From VAZQ01 sp963835165 (GTDB lineage Bacteria > Pseudomonadota > Alphaproteobacteria > Rhizobiales > Xanthobacteraceae), in assembly GCA_963835165.1 (NCBI GenBank), contig CAWIGD010000067.1:1-64000 (forward strand): a DNA stretch of 64,000 nt, written 5' to 3'. The translations under genes were made by a program, and so were the position numbers. This document shows, one piece after another, positions 17,063 through 24,741 of the stretch (position 1 is its first letter; each line of letters starts with the position of its first letter). The notes below the pieces were generated by a model. That model had not been told where the DNA came from. It did no database searches and worked only from the letters and a program-made list of their open reading frames with translations.

Positions 17063-17440
17063 TCACATTGACTGGAACAGCTCGACGGCATTGCCGGAAG
17101 GATCATTGAGCAGTATTTGCTTGCCGCCGGTCCCCTCTACGATCTCGTTTCGGAACAAACACCCCGCAGCCTTCAAGCGCTGGACTGTCGCTTGCAGGTT
17201 CTGGACTTCGATCTGGATACGATTCCACGCTCCCGGCGTGGGCATCTGGCCATCGGGCATTGCTTGCCCCGCGCCACCTGCACCCGGTCTGTTTAGCATG
17301 AGCTGCAGATTTTCGTTCGAAAGTCTGGCGAAGCCCGGCGCCGGGCGCATATCAACTTGGAAGCCAAGCATCTCGCAATAGAACCGAACCGCCGCGTCCA
17401 CGTCGGAAACGATATAGCGCACCCTCGCTTTAGCCATCAT
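17063..17440 (-). CDS. VOC-superfamily (glyoxalase/bleomycin-resistance-like) protein
   Basis: The 125-residue single-domain VOC protein shows the paired beta-alpha-beta-beta-beta pattern: RYIVSDVDAAVRFYCEMLGF at the start, WNRIQIEVQNLQATVQRLKA in the middle and LLNDPSGNAVELFQ at the end, where Glu is the likely metal ligand. This size and ending are typical of small glyoxalase-like or dioxygenase-like proteins of unknown substrate. AAGG lies six bases before a double ATG. It stands alone, convergent with the oxidase gene. Confidence 0.85.
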   Translation of the reverse strand: MMAKARVRYIVSDVDAAVRFYCEMLGFQVDMRPAPGFARLSNENLQLMLNRPGAGGAGQAMPDGQMPTPGAWNRIQIEVQNLQATVQRLKAAGCLFRNEIVEGTGGKQILLNDPSGNAVELFQSM

Positions 17441-17584
17441 TCGGCGCCTTCTAGATGTGGTCCCTGGTCGGCGGGCACTACATGCGTCCGGCCGCAGCGG
17501 CCGCCTTCTCCCTCAAGATCGTGTCATTGTCGGGTCGGAGATGGGGCCGGCGCGGGTGGGGCGCGGGCATTCGCGCTGTCGAGC

Positions 17585-17735
17585 AATGACGGGCAAACCG
17601 TCTTTGACGCTGCCGATGATCACGACCTTGGCATTGGTCGATTGCGAGAGCTGAAGCGTCGCCTCGATGCCGGGCCAATGCAGATAGGAATCTGAGATGC
17701 CTTGGCTGACGATCTGCTGGAAGGATGCCTTCCGC
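17585..17735 (-). pseudogene. C-terminal remnant of an SPFH/prohibitin-like protein
   Basis: On the minus strand the frame reads FQQIVSQGISDSYLHWPGIE then ATLQLSQSTNAKVVIIGS and KDGLPVI. The order V-SxGIS..LxWxGIEAT..L..S.NAKVVxIG..KDGLPxI is the conserved C-terminus of bacterial band-7/prohibitin-family membrane proteins. The rest of the gene is absent and the 3' end runs into unrelated sequence. It lies 70 bp beyond the stop of the RraA-like gene on the same strand. Recognition is from the family pattern only. Confidence 0.5.
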
Positions 17736-17804
17736 CTCGCGCGAAAGACGGGAGTCGGAACGCAAGAAGATCGCGCCTGACACGCCTGCGCCGAGCCGCG
17801 CACG

Positions 17805-18560
17805 TTACTTGCCCTTGTCCCCATAGGTCGCGCGCGAAATATCGGGCACCGGAATGCCGTCGTCGATCGCCTTGCACCGGGTCGCTTCGGCCTCCGCCTT
17901 TTTCTCCGCGCCCTCGAGCACTTCCAGCACCATATCGCGCGGAATGAAGCACACGCCGGTGTCGTCGGCGACGACGAGATCGCCGGGCGCAACGCGCACC
18001 TCGCCGATCTGAATCGGCCCGTTGATCTCCACGGTCTCGAGCCGCCACTTGCCGGTGACCGGCGTGATGTCGCTCGCCCACACCGGGTAACCGAGCGCGC
18101 GCGAATGCGCGATGTCGCGCACGCCGCCCTGCACGATCGCGCCCACCTCGCCCTGCCGCTTGCCGGTCTGGGCGGAGATGCCGCCCATGTTGGAGACATC
18201 CGGCACGCCCTGGATCACCAGCACGTCGCCCGGCTGCGCCAGGTTATGCGCTTCGAATTCCGCCATGCGATTGACCTGTCGGCGCGCGCCGTCGAGCGGA
18301 TCGATGCGTTGCAGGATGTTGCGCACGGTCAGCGCCGGCCCGGCAATGGTCCTGCCCGGGATCGTCGGCCGCAGCACCGAGGCGCCGATGACGCCGCACG
18401 GGACGCCGAGCTCGTCCATGGTGTCCGAGATGATCCCGGTCGGATCGCCCAGCGCGATCAGGCGCTCGACCACGCCCTGCGGCGCGCGCGGAACCGCCAT
18501 CAGCTTGATGTTTTCGGCCGCGATTCGGCCGGTCAATCGCTTCGTCTCTGCAACCTTCAC
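17805..18560 (-). CDS. RraA-like / class II HMG-aldolase family protein
   Basis: The 251-residue protein is of the RraA-like superfamily, which includes 4-hydroxy-4-methyl-2-oxoglutarate aldolase/oxaloacetate decarboxylase. Visible features are DTMDELGVPCGV (about 46-57), the glycine-rich GEVGAIVQGGVRDIAHSRAL with the R-D pair of the metal and substrate site, and APGDLVVADDTGVCFIPRD. The start is a GTG with GGGGAG eight bases upstream. Such enzymes split pyruvate-yielding aldols from aromatic ring cleavage. A nearly identical truncated copy sits 6 kb away beside an IS481 element, so this locus was the donor of a recent duplication or shares a donor with it. Confidence 0.87.
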   Translation of the reverse strand: MKVAETKRLTGRIAAENIKLMAVPRAPQGVVERLIALGDPTGIISDTMDELGVPCGVIGASVLRPTIPGRTIAGPALTVRNILQRIDPLDGARRQVNRMAEFEAHNLAQPGDVLVIQGVPDVSNMGGISAQTGKRQGEVGAIVQGGVRDIAHSRALGYPVWASDITPVTGKWRLETVEINGPIQIGEVRVAPGDLVVADDTGVCFIPRDMVLEVLEGAEKKAEAEATRCKAIDDGIPVPDISRATYGDKGK

Positions 18561-18631
18561 TGGAGCGCTCCCCGTTGTGCGGCTTTGCTATCGCCGCACT
18601 TTACATCGACCCCGCGCGGCGAAAAAGCGCG

Positions 18632-18779
18632 CCGTAGGGTCGGCAAAATCGCCTGCTGAGAACGAGCAATTCGCTTGGGCTCTGCGAGCGATTTTGCCCA
18701 CGCGGATGGAACGCGTGGGCAGTGCGCGGAAGCAACACGACCGATGAGAGGCGGTGCACGCGCAATGCCCACCCTACGG
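18632..18779. repeat. large imperfect inverted repeat, rhizobial intergenic type
   Basis: CCGTAGGGT (18632-18640) is complementary to ACCCTACGG (18771-18779), with GGCAAAATCGC and GCGATTTTGCC arms nested inside at 18642-18652 and 18687-18697. The arrangement fits a family of extragenic palindromes common in Bradyrhizobium-like genomes. It lies in the 427-bp divergent spacer between the RraA-like gene and the glutathione transferase; nothing else is evident there. Confidence 0.6.
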
Positions 18780-18987
18780 ATCGCGGCGCAAGAGCTGCGT
18801 TGCCGGAGGGCTGCATTGCGGTTGGGCGGCTTGCCCCGCCGGGCGCCGCTCGCTACCGTTGCCGCCTTTCCGGCAGAGCGGCTTCCATTCCTTCGGAATC
18901 GGACCGCACTCATTCATCGTGTCGACGCGTTTTCTCCGGCGAACCGGACGTCCTTCGCCGGGCGACGCCAAAGCAAAGGCCAATCCC

Positions 18988-19689
18988 ATGATCGATCTCT
19001 ATGCGCTGACCAGCCCGAACGTGCAGAAAGTCTACATCATGCTCGAGGAGTGCGCCCTGCCGTACAAGGAACACTTCGTCGACGTCTGGAAGGGCGACCA
19101 GTACGGACCGGAGTTTTCCAAGATCAATCCGAACAACAAGATTCCGGCGATCGTCGATCACGAAGGACCTGGCGGCAAGCCGTATACGGTGATCGAGTCG
19201 GGCGCGATCCTGATGTATCTGGCCGAAAAGACCGGAAAGTTTCTGCCCAAGGACATGGCCAAGAAGTACGACGTGATCCAGTGGCTGATGATCCAGCTCA
19301 CCGGCGTCGGGCCGATGTTCGGCCAGTGGACCCATTTCAAGCTGTTCGCGCCGAAGACCGGCAACGACTATTCGATGGCCCGCTACACCTCGGAGATCAA
19401 GCGGCTGTACGAGCTGCTGGAGAGGCGGCTGGGCCAGGCGCCCTATCTCGGCGGCCAGGAGTATTCCATCGCCGACATCGCGACCTTCCCGTGGACCCGC
19501 AACCACGACGCCCAGGGCGTGAAGTGGGAAGACAACCCCAATCTCGCGCGCTGGTTCAAGGCTATCGAGGAGCGGCCGGCGGTGAAGGCCGCGCTCGCCA
19601 AGATCGCCGCCATCAAGTCGAACCGCGAGACCGCCTCCGACGACGACAAGGACCGCTTCTTCAATCGCGGCCGCTACGCCCGGGCCTGA
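18988..19689 (+). CDS. glutathione S-transferase, YghU/YfcG (Nu-class-like)
   Basis: This 233-residue cytosolic protein has an N-terminal thioredoxin fold (residues 1-85; LYALTSPNVQKVYIMLEEC, then NNKIPAIVDHEG and VIESGAILMYLAEKTG). An all-helical C-terminal domain follows (QEYSIADIATFPWTRNH). The T-S-P-N motif at residues 8-11 is typical of disulfide-reducing Nu-class enzymes that use Thr/Asn in place of the usual Tyr or Ser. The start at 18988 follows AAAGG; the open frame upstream overlaps the palindromic repeat and is not used. An SDR gene follows after 37 bp. Confidence 0.9.
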   Translation: MIDLYALTSPNVQKVYIMLEECALPYKEHFVDVWKGDQYGPEFSKINPNNKIPAIVDHEGPGGKPYTVIESGAILMYLAEKTGKFLPKDMAKKYDVIQWLMIQLTGVGPMFGQWTHFKLFAPKTGNDYSMARYTSEIKRLYELLERRLGQAPYLGGQEYSIADIATFPWTRNHDAQGVKWEDNPNLARWFKAIEERPAVKAALAKIAAIKSNRETASDDDKDRFFNRGRYARA

Positions 19690-19726
19690 TCGTCCCGGCA
19701 CGGAGTCCGAGATCGGGGAGGGGGCG

Positions 19727-20515
19727 TTGGACCTCAAAGGCAAGGCCGCCGTGGTCACGGGCTCGAGCTCGGACGGCGGCGTGGGCGCCGAGTGCGCGAA
19801 AATCCTGGCGTCGCGCGGCTGCAACGTGGTGGTGAACTACGCGACCAACGCTGACGGCGGCGACGCCATCGCCGCCGAATGTGCGGGCGCCGGCGTCGAA
19901 TCCATCGCGGTGCAGGGCGACGTGTCCAAGGACGACGACTGCCGGCGCCTGGTGGAGGCGGCGGTCGGGCGGTGGGGACGGCTCGACGTGCTGGTCAACA
20001 ACGCGGCCGTCACCAGGACCATCCCGCATCAGCGCTTCGACCTGCTCGACGCCGACGAATTCCAGCGCACCTACGCGGTCAACCTGATCGGGAATTATCA
20101 GATGTGCCGGGCGGCCGCGCCCCATCTCAAGGCCACCGGCGACGCGGCGATCGTGAACATTTCGTCGATCGGAGCCATGCGCGGCGCCGGAAGCTCGATC
20201 GCCTATGCCGCCTCCAAGGGCGCGCTCAACACGCTCACGATCAGCATGGCGCGCGCGCTGGCGCCGCAGGTGCGCGTCAATGCGCTGTGCCCGGGCGGCC
20301 TGCTCGGCAGCTGGACGCGCAAGATCATGACCGACGAGCAGTACGAAGCGCGGGTGCGCCAGGCCAACACCGAGTTTCCGCTCCGGCGCGGCATCTGGCC
20401 GATCGACGTGGCGCGGGCCGCGCTGTTCTTGATCGAGCACGCGGTCGCGATGACGGGGGAGTGCCTGCGCATGGATGCCGGCGAGCATCTCGGCGCCAAC
20501 CTGATACGGAATTGA
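19727..20515 (+). CDS. short-chain dehydrogenase/reductase (SDR)
   Basis: The 262-residue NAD(P)-dependent oxidoreductase has the nucleotide-binding TGSSSDGGVG (11-20), NNAAV (91-95), Asn in YAVNL (about 119), Ser in NISSIGA (about 146) and YAASK (160-164) with catalytic Tyr and Lys. The start is a TTG with a strong GGGGAGGGG site and normal spacing; there is no in-frame ATG before the Rossmann motif. In place of the usual TGxxxGIG the glycine motif has a two-residue insertion. It is probably co-transcribed with the glutathione transferase 37 bp upstream. Substrate unknown. Confidence 0.9.
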   Translation: MDLKGKAAVVTGSSSDGGVGAECAKILASRGCNVVVNYATNADGGDAIAAECAGAGVESIAVQGDVSKDDDCRRLVEAAVGRWGRLDVLVNNAAVTRTIPHQRFDLLDADEFQRTYAVNLIGNYQMCRAAAPHLKATGDAAIVNISSIGAMRGAGSSIAYAASKGALNTLTISMARALAPQVRVNALCPGGLLGSWTRKIMTDEQYEARVRQANTEFPLRRGIWPIDVARAALFLIEHAVAMTGECLRMDAGEHLGANLIRN

Positions 20516-20545
20516 TGTCGTGCGCCGAAGATCCTTTTCGTCAGC

Positions 20546-20647
20546 TGTCATTCCGGGGCGCGCCGAAGGCGCGAGCCCGGAATCCATACTCACCGGGCGT
20601 GGTTATGGATTCCGGGCCCGCCGCGTTCGCGGCGTCCCGGAATGACA
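20546..20647. repeat. rhizobial extragenic palindrome
   Basis: TGTCATTCCGGGGCGCGCC at one end is complementary in its outer part to TCCCGGAATGACA at the other. A second pair, GCCCGGAATCCAT and ATGGATTCCGGGC, is nested inside. This two-hairpin element of about 100 bp is a common dispersed repeat in Bradyrhizobium and Rhodopseudomonas relatives. It occupies nearly the whole space between the SDR and the hydrolase and could act as an RNA stabiliser or attenuator. Confidence 0.75.
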
Positions 20648-20720
20648 GCCAACCAAACAATTTCATGACTAAAACATGATGGCCTTAGTGACTTGTCCGC
20701 GTTTACGGGAGAGATAACAG

Positions 20721-21569
20721 ATGCCTGACTCGCAACAGATCGAAGCCCGCGGCGGGGTCAGCTACGCCACCCACGATGGCGTCGCGCTCGCCGGCGATCT
20801 CTATCTGCCGGCCGGGGCCGGGCCGTTCCCCGCGCTGGTCGGGGTGCACGGCGGCGGATGGCAGGCCGGCGCGCGCAATGCTTTTCAGTTCTGGGGGCCC
20901 TATCTCGCCGCGCGCGGCTATGTCCTGTTCGCGATCAGCTATCGGTTGGCCAAGAAGGGCCAGAAGATGTTCCCGCAGGCGGTCAACGACGTGCTCGCGG
21001 CGGTGCAGTTCGTGCGCGGCACCGCTGGCGAGCTCAAGGTCGATCCCGAGCGGATCGGATTGTTCGGTGCGTCCGCCGGCGGCCACCTCGCGTCGCTGGC
21101 CGCGCTCGGCGGCGCGAGCTTCCAGGGCGCCTATCCCAACGATGCCCACGCCAAGGTCGGCACCAAGGTGAAGGCGCTGGTCGGCGTCTACGGCGTCTAC
21201 GACCTTGTCGAGATGTGGCAACGCTACCAGCTGCAAAGCCCGCGCGAGAACAACATCGAGAATTTCATGGGTGCCGCGCCCATGGACGACCCGAAGCTCT
21301 ATTTCGAAGCCTCGTCGATCAACTACGCCACGTTCGCGAACAATCACATCGGGGTGCTGCTGAGCGTGGGCACCGAGGACGATCTCGTATGCCGCCAGGC
21401 GCACACCGACGCCTTCCTGCTGCGACTGAAGCAGGCGAACTTTTTCGTCCGCACCTGCATCGTGCAGGGCGCGCCGCACTTTTGGCTGAGCGACCCGATC
21501 GATGAGCCCGGCAGCTATTCCGGCTTCATGGCGCCACGCCTCATCCGCTTCCTCAAGGAGCGGCTGTAG
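20721..21569 (+). CDS. alpha/beta hydrolase, HSL-type esterase
   Basis: The 282-residue predicted esterase has the oxyanion-hole motif HGGGW (43-47) and the nucleophile elbow GASAGG with Ser118. The likely acid is in GTEDD (Asp220/221) and the base is His253 in GAPHFW. This arrangement is that of the hormone-sensitive-lipase/BD-FAE group acting on small esters or kynurenine-like amides. There is no signal peptide, so it is cytosolic. GGGAGAG precedes the ATG by normal spacing. The neighbouring SDR and glutathione transferase suggest a role in xenobiotic or aromatic metabolism, which is inference. Confidence 0.88.
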   Translation: MPDSQQIEARGGVSYATHDGVALAGDLYLPAGAGPFPALVGVHGGGWQAGARNAFQFWGPYLAARGYVLFAISYRLAKKGQKMFPQAVNDVLAAVQFVRGTAGELKVDPERIGLFGASAGGHLASLAALGGASFQGAYPNDAHAKVGTKVKALVGVYGVYDLVEMWQRYQLQSPRENNIENFMGAAPMDDPKLYFEASSINYATFANNHIGVLLSVGTEDDLVCRQAHTDAFLLRLKQANFFVRTCIVQGAPHFWLSDPIDEPGSYSGFMAPRLIRFLKERL

Positions 21570-21598
21570 GCCGCCCCAGGCGAGCGCAGGACGCCTCC

Positions 21599-21681
21599 GT
21601 AGGTTGGGTCGAGTTCTTCACGAGACCCAACAATGCTGAGCGCCGCGAGAGGCTGGGTCTCGCAAGCTCGACCCAACCTAC
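21599..21681. repeat. inverted repeat with 15-bp arms
   Basis: GTAGGTTGGGTCGAG (21599-21613) and CTCGACCCAACCTAC (21667-21681) are exact complements, with further GAGACCC/GGGTCTC pairing inside. This is another dispersed rhizobial extragenic palindrome. It lies 30 bp after the hydrolase stop and could serve as its transcript end. Confidence 0.7.
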
Positions 21682-21703
21682 CACTCCAGCCGCGCCACGA
21701 CCC

Positions 21704-21917
21704 GTGTTGCGCATTCCGGTGATGAATTTCCGCCGTTGGCAATTTTCTGGAACGCACGCGCGGCGCGCACGCAAACGACGAAGTCTCGGCACGGTCACGG
21801 GATTGCGCGCCTTTGCCCACCCTATAGATTCCCTGCGCCGATCTCTTCGGAACATGCTCTATGTTGTGCATTTCAGATGTTGGTAATTTCCATCGTTGGA
21901 AGTTTTTCAACGTCAAT
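21704..21917. repeat. two diverged direct copies of a roughly 56-bp unit
   Basis: The segments 21704-21759 and 21861-21917 align along their whole length: GTGTTGCGCATTCC with ATGTTGTGCATTTC, AATTTCCGCCGTTGG with AATTTCCATCGTTGG, and TTCTGGAACG with TTTTTCAACG. About two thirds of positions agree by eye. They precede the DUF5681 gene. In one frame both encode an N-F-x-R-W-x-F peptide, so they might be decayed coding sequence. Confidence 0.45.
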
Positions 21918-21980
21918 TTCCGCTTCACATGTTACGGCGAATCTCATAAACAAGGACATCATCCAAAAGTACGCATCACG

Positions 21981-22011
21981 CCCGGGCGGGACACACCGCG
22001 CCGGGTTTTTT
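21981..22011 (+). terminator. terminator-like hairpin with U-run before DUF5681
   Basis: CCCGGGCG (21981-21988) can pair with CGCGCCGGG (21997-22005) with one bulge, directly followed by six Ts. It has the form of a rho-independent terminator but lies about 70 bp upstream of the DUF5681 start. It would therefore either end transcription from the hydrolase side or act as an attenuator in the DUF5681 leader. Confidence 0.45.
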
Positions 22012-22084
22012 GTTGCGCGGGAGCGATTTTCGACCGCGTGAACCTGCGATTTTTTCGCGGCGAGACCGAGAAGGAGAACCAAGC

Positions 22085-22552
22085 ATGCTGTTTCAGAAAG
22101 GCCAAAGCGGAAATCCGTCCGGCCGCCCGCGCGGGTCGCGCAACCGGGCGACGATCCTGTTCCAGAATCTGTTGGAGGAGGACGCCGAGGCCATTGCGCG
22201 CAAGGCGGTCGACATGGCCAAAGCCGGCGATATCGCCGCCATCCGCATCTGCATGGACCGGCTTGCGCCGGCCCGCAGGACCGATGCGATTGCTTTCGAG
22301 CTCCCGCCCCTCGAGCGGGCGACCGACACCGTGGCGGCGGCGGCTGCGATCGTGGCCGCCGTCGGCGCCGGCGATCTCGCGCCGTCGGAAGCGCTCGACC
22401 TGGCGAAAGTGATCGACTTCTACCTGCGTGCGCTTGCGGCCGGCAGTTTCGAGGAACGCCTGGCCAAGCTGGAAAGCGCGGCGGAGCAGGGACCGGCGCC
22501 AGCCGCGACCGGCCGCACGCCGATCGCGCTGATCGGAGGAGCTAACGGATGA
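22085..22552 (+). CDS. DUF5681 domain protein
   Basis: The 155-residue protein opens with FQKGQSGNPSGRPRGSRNRA, the diagnostic DUF5681 motif also found in proteins beside phage terminases. It then has a helical Ala-rich body and a low-complexity linker before TPIALIGGANG. AAGGAG lies eight bases before the ATG. No other phage gene is nearby, so it appears to be one of the stand-alone copies common in Bradyrhizobium-like genomes. Its biochemical role is unknown. It overlaps the next small gene by 4 bp. Confidence 0.85.
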   Translation: MLFQKGQSGNPSGRPRGSRNRATILFQNLLEEDAEAIARKAVDMAKAGDIAAIRICMDRLAPARRTDAIAFELPPLERATDTVAAAAAIVAAVGAGDLAPSEALDLAKVIDFYLRALAAGSFEERLAKLESAAEQGPAPAATGRTPIALIGGANG

Positions 22553-22734
22553 AAGTGATGTCGCTCAACCGGCTCGCCGCGTTGGAGAAAGTCCGCCTCC
22601 GCGAGCGACCGGTTCATTTGCTGTGGGTGGACCATGGCGATACCGACGCCGACGTCGAGGAACGGCGCAATCGCCTGATCGCAGAGGGGAGGGCGAGCGC
22701 GGCCGATCGGTTCATTCGGATCGGCTGGAAATGA
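22549..22734 (+). CDS. small protein coupled to DUF5681, function unknown
   Basis: The 61-residue basic protein is rich in Arg and Glu: LNRLAALEKVRLRE, HLLWVDHGDTDADVEERRNR, ADRFIRIGWK. Its ATG overlaps the DUF5681 stop (ATGA) and has GGAG seven bases upstream, so it is translationally coupled. The DxDADVEERR segment looks like an exposed helix. I do not recognise a family. Real coding is supported by the overlap and the ribosome site. Confidence 0.6.
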   Translation: MKVMSLNRLAALEKVRLRERPVHLLWVDHGDTDADVEERRNRLIAEGRASAADRFIRIGWK

Positions 22735-22739
22735 ACCCC

Positions 22740-22790
22740 AGCTCCCCCGGTTTCCTGTTTTCGTCCTGTATTTTTCAGGACCAGGGAGCT
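22740..22790. terminator. nested inverted repeat between convergent genes
   Basis: AGCTCCC (22740-22746) pairs with GGGAGCT (22784-22790), and inside it GTCCTG (22763-22768) pairs with CAGGAC (22776-22781) around a TATTTTT loop. It lies just past the small DUF5681-linked gene and before the end of the convergent dehydrogenase gene, where a shared terminator would be expected. Confidence 0.4.
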
Positions 22791-22826
22791 CGCAACGGCA
22801 GAAATCCAAGTCCGCGGGCTTCGCCG

Positions 22827-23678
22827 TCAGCTGCTCGCGCCCTTGCTCATGAACGCTTCGAGGACGGAGACCTGCGTCTTGTCGCCTTCGAAATCCTGCG
22901 CGATCTGCTCGTAGAAGTGCGCCGCGCCGAGGTAGAGCTCGTGCGCGGCCGGATCTTCACCGACGAAATCGGCGATCTCATGCATCTCGGCGACCCAGCG
23001 ATAGGCCTTCGGCGGCATGAGCGCGAGATTGCGCTTGAGCCAGGCCAGCATCTGCGGCTGGCTGCCTTGCAGCTCGGCGAACAGCGCATCGGCGGTGCCG
23101 CCGCGGGTCGCGGCGAGCAGCATGGCCGCACCCAGGGCCTGCGTGCCCTTGGTGATCCCGGCATAGGACATCTTCATCGCCGAGGCCGCGCTCATGGGGC
23201 CGCCGAGCACGCGGATGTCGAGCCCGAAGTCCTTGAGCTTGGCGAAGCGCGGCGCATCCGGGCCGGAGGCGTAGAAGCGGGGGCCGGCGTCGCCCGGTTT
23301 GGGCGGAGCGCCGATGATGCCGGCATCGACGAAGGGCGAACCGGTGGGCGCGATGGCGGCGGCGATGCGCTCGACCGTCGGCGGGCTCACCGCGTTGCAG
23401 TCGACGAAGACCGGCTTGCTGTTGCTGGCGGTGAGCGCCGGCGCGAACCGCTGCGCCAGCGCGACGGCGTCGCCGGGCGGCAGGATCGACAGGATGAAAT
23501 CGGTTGCCGCGATTTCCTCGTCGCCGGCGGACACCATGCCGGCGGCCTTGGCGCGCGCGGTCGTCTCGGCGCTGCGCCCTTTGAGCGAGGTCAGCACCTT
23601 GAGGCCGTGATCGACGAGCCGCTTTCCGACGGCAGCGCCCATCATCCCGGGCGCGATGACGGCGACGACAGGATTCAT
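22827..23678 (-). CDS. NAD(P)-binding 6PGDH/beta-hydroxyacid-dehydrogenase-like protein (DUF1932)
   Basis: The 283-residue oxidoreductase has an N-terminal Rossmann motif VAVIAPGMMGAAVGKRL (residues 5-21), FVDCNAVSPPTVERIA and the DAGIIGAPPKPGD segment. A C-terminal helical domain of the DUF1932 type contains the substrate Lys region KMSYAGITKGTQAL. The first Gly of GxGxxG is replaced by Ala-Pro-Gly. The ATG at 23678 follows GGGAG at good spacing; the frame is open upstream without a site. It is divergent from the class II aldolase gene across 190 bp, a pairing seen in sugar-acid catabolic loci. Confidence 0.86.
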   Translation of the reverse strand: MNPVVAVIAPGMMGAAVGKRLVDHGLKVLTSLKGRSAETTARAKAAGMVSAGDEEIAATDFILSILPPGDAVALAQRFAPALTASNSKPVFVDCNAVSPPTVERIAAAIAPTGSPFVDAGIIGAPPKPGDAGPRFYASGPDAPRFAKLKDFGLDIRVLGGPMSAASAMKMSYAGITKGTQALGAAMLLAATRGGTADALFAELQGSQPQMLAWLKRNLALMPPKAYRWVAEMHEIADFVGEDPAAHELYLGAAHFYEQIAQDFEGDKTQVSVLEAFMSKGASS

Positions 23679-23868
23679 GCGTATTCTCCCATGGGTGCCC
23701 GGTGTGAGCCGATATGCGGACATCTTTGCACCGGGGCAAGGTGCGCAGGCAAGGGGGGCGGCGCGCGGCGGGTGCATGCCGCGGCTTGGCAACCGGGGCC
23801 ATTTGGGGTTTGCTCCGGCCGCTGTCGCCGCACGACACGATAACTTTGCAGAAAGCAGGAAACGCACA

Positions 23869-24741
23869 GTGCCCGAAGATCTTTCCGACCTCCGCTACCA
23901 GATCGCACTCGCCAACCGCCTGCTGACGAACGAAGGCGTGCTCGATGCCTTCGGCCATGTCAGCATGCGCCATCCCACCGATCCGGGCCGCTATCTGCTG
24001 TCGCGCTCGCGCTCGCCGGGCGTGATCGAGGCGGACGACATTCTCGAGTTCACCCTCAACTCCGAGCCGGTAATGCCGCCGACGGTTCAGCTCTATGCCG
24101 AGCGCGTGATCCATGGCTGCATCTATCAGGCGCGGCCCGAGGTGACGGCGGTCTGCCATCACCACGCGCCCGCGGTGATGCCGTTCTGCATCGCCGGGGT
24201 TCCCATCGTGCCTGTGTTCCACCTGGGCGCGGCTGGCGGCGAGACCATGCCGTTCTGGAACCAGCGCGACGAATTCGGCGACACCAATCTGCTGGTGGTC
24301 AAGCCCGAGGAGGGCCGCTCGCTCGCGCGTGCGCTCGGTGCCCACGCCGCGGTGCTGATGAACAATCACGGCGCGACGGTGGTGGGACGCGACCTGCGCG
24401 AGCTGGTCTCGCGCTCGATCTTCATGTGTCACAACGCCGAATATCAGCTGCGCGCACAAATCCTCGGCAAGGTCACGACCCTGACGGCAGGCGAGACTAG
24501 GCTCGCCGGCACCATCAACGCCATGGCCACGGTGACCAACCGGACCTGGGAATACTGGACGCTGCGCCTCGACAAGGCCGGCGGGATGCCAGCGCCGGTC
24601 GCGGTGAAATCCAAGGCGCGGTCCAAGACGGGGTCCAAGGCGCGGCCGCGCGCCGCATCGATGAGGGCCGCCCAGTCGGGTACAACGCCGTCGCGGGGCA
24701 AGAAGGGCAAGAAGAGCCAGACGAGAGGAAGAGCACGATGA
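23869..24741 (+). CDS. class II aldolase/adducin-family protein with basic C-terminal tail
   Basis: The 290-residue product starts at a GTG with AGGA eight bases upstream. It has the zinc-aldolase signature: LDAFGHVSMRHP (26-36), the Glu/His pair in YAERVIH (76-82), the His triplet CHHHAP (96-101) and NNHGATVVG (165-173). The last 50 residues form a Lys/Arg/Ser-rich tail (KSKARSKTGSKARPRA, then KGKKGKKSQTRGRAR) absent from typical aldolases; this may bind nucleic acid or be disordered. The stop overlaps the following binding-protein gene by 4 bp. Confidence 0.87.
   Translation: MPEDLSDLRYQIALANRLLTNEGVLDAFGHVSMRHPTDPGRYLLSRSRSPGVIEADDILEFTLNSEPVMPPTVQLYAERVIHGCIYQARPEVTAVCHHHAPAVMPFCIAGVPIVPVFHLGAAGGETMPFWNQRDEFGDTNLLVVKPEEGRSLARALGAHAAVLMNNHGATVVGRDLRELVSRSIFMCHNAEYQLRAQILGKVTTLTAGETRLAGTINAMATVTNRTWEYWTLRLDKAGGMPAPVAVKSKARSKTGSKARPRAASMRAAQSGTTPSRGKKGKKSQTRGRAR

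Noticed and set aside
22085..22734. Prophage region suggested by DUF5681
   Set aside because: No terminase large subunit, portal, capsid, integrase or attachment sites are seen within 20 kb on either side.
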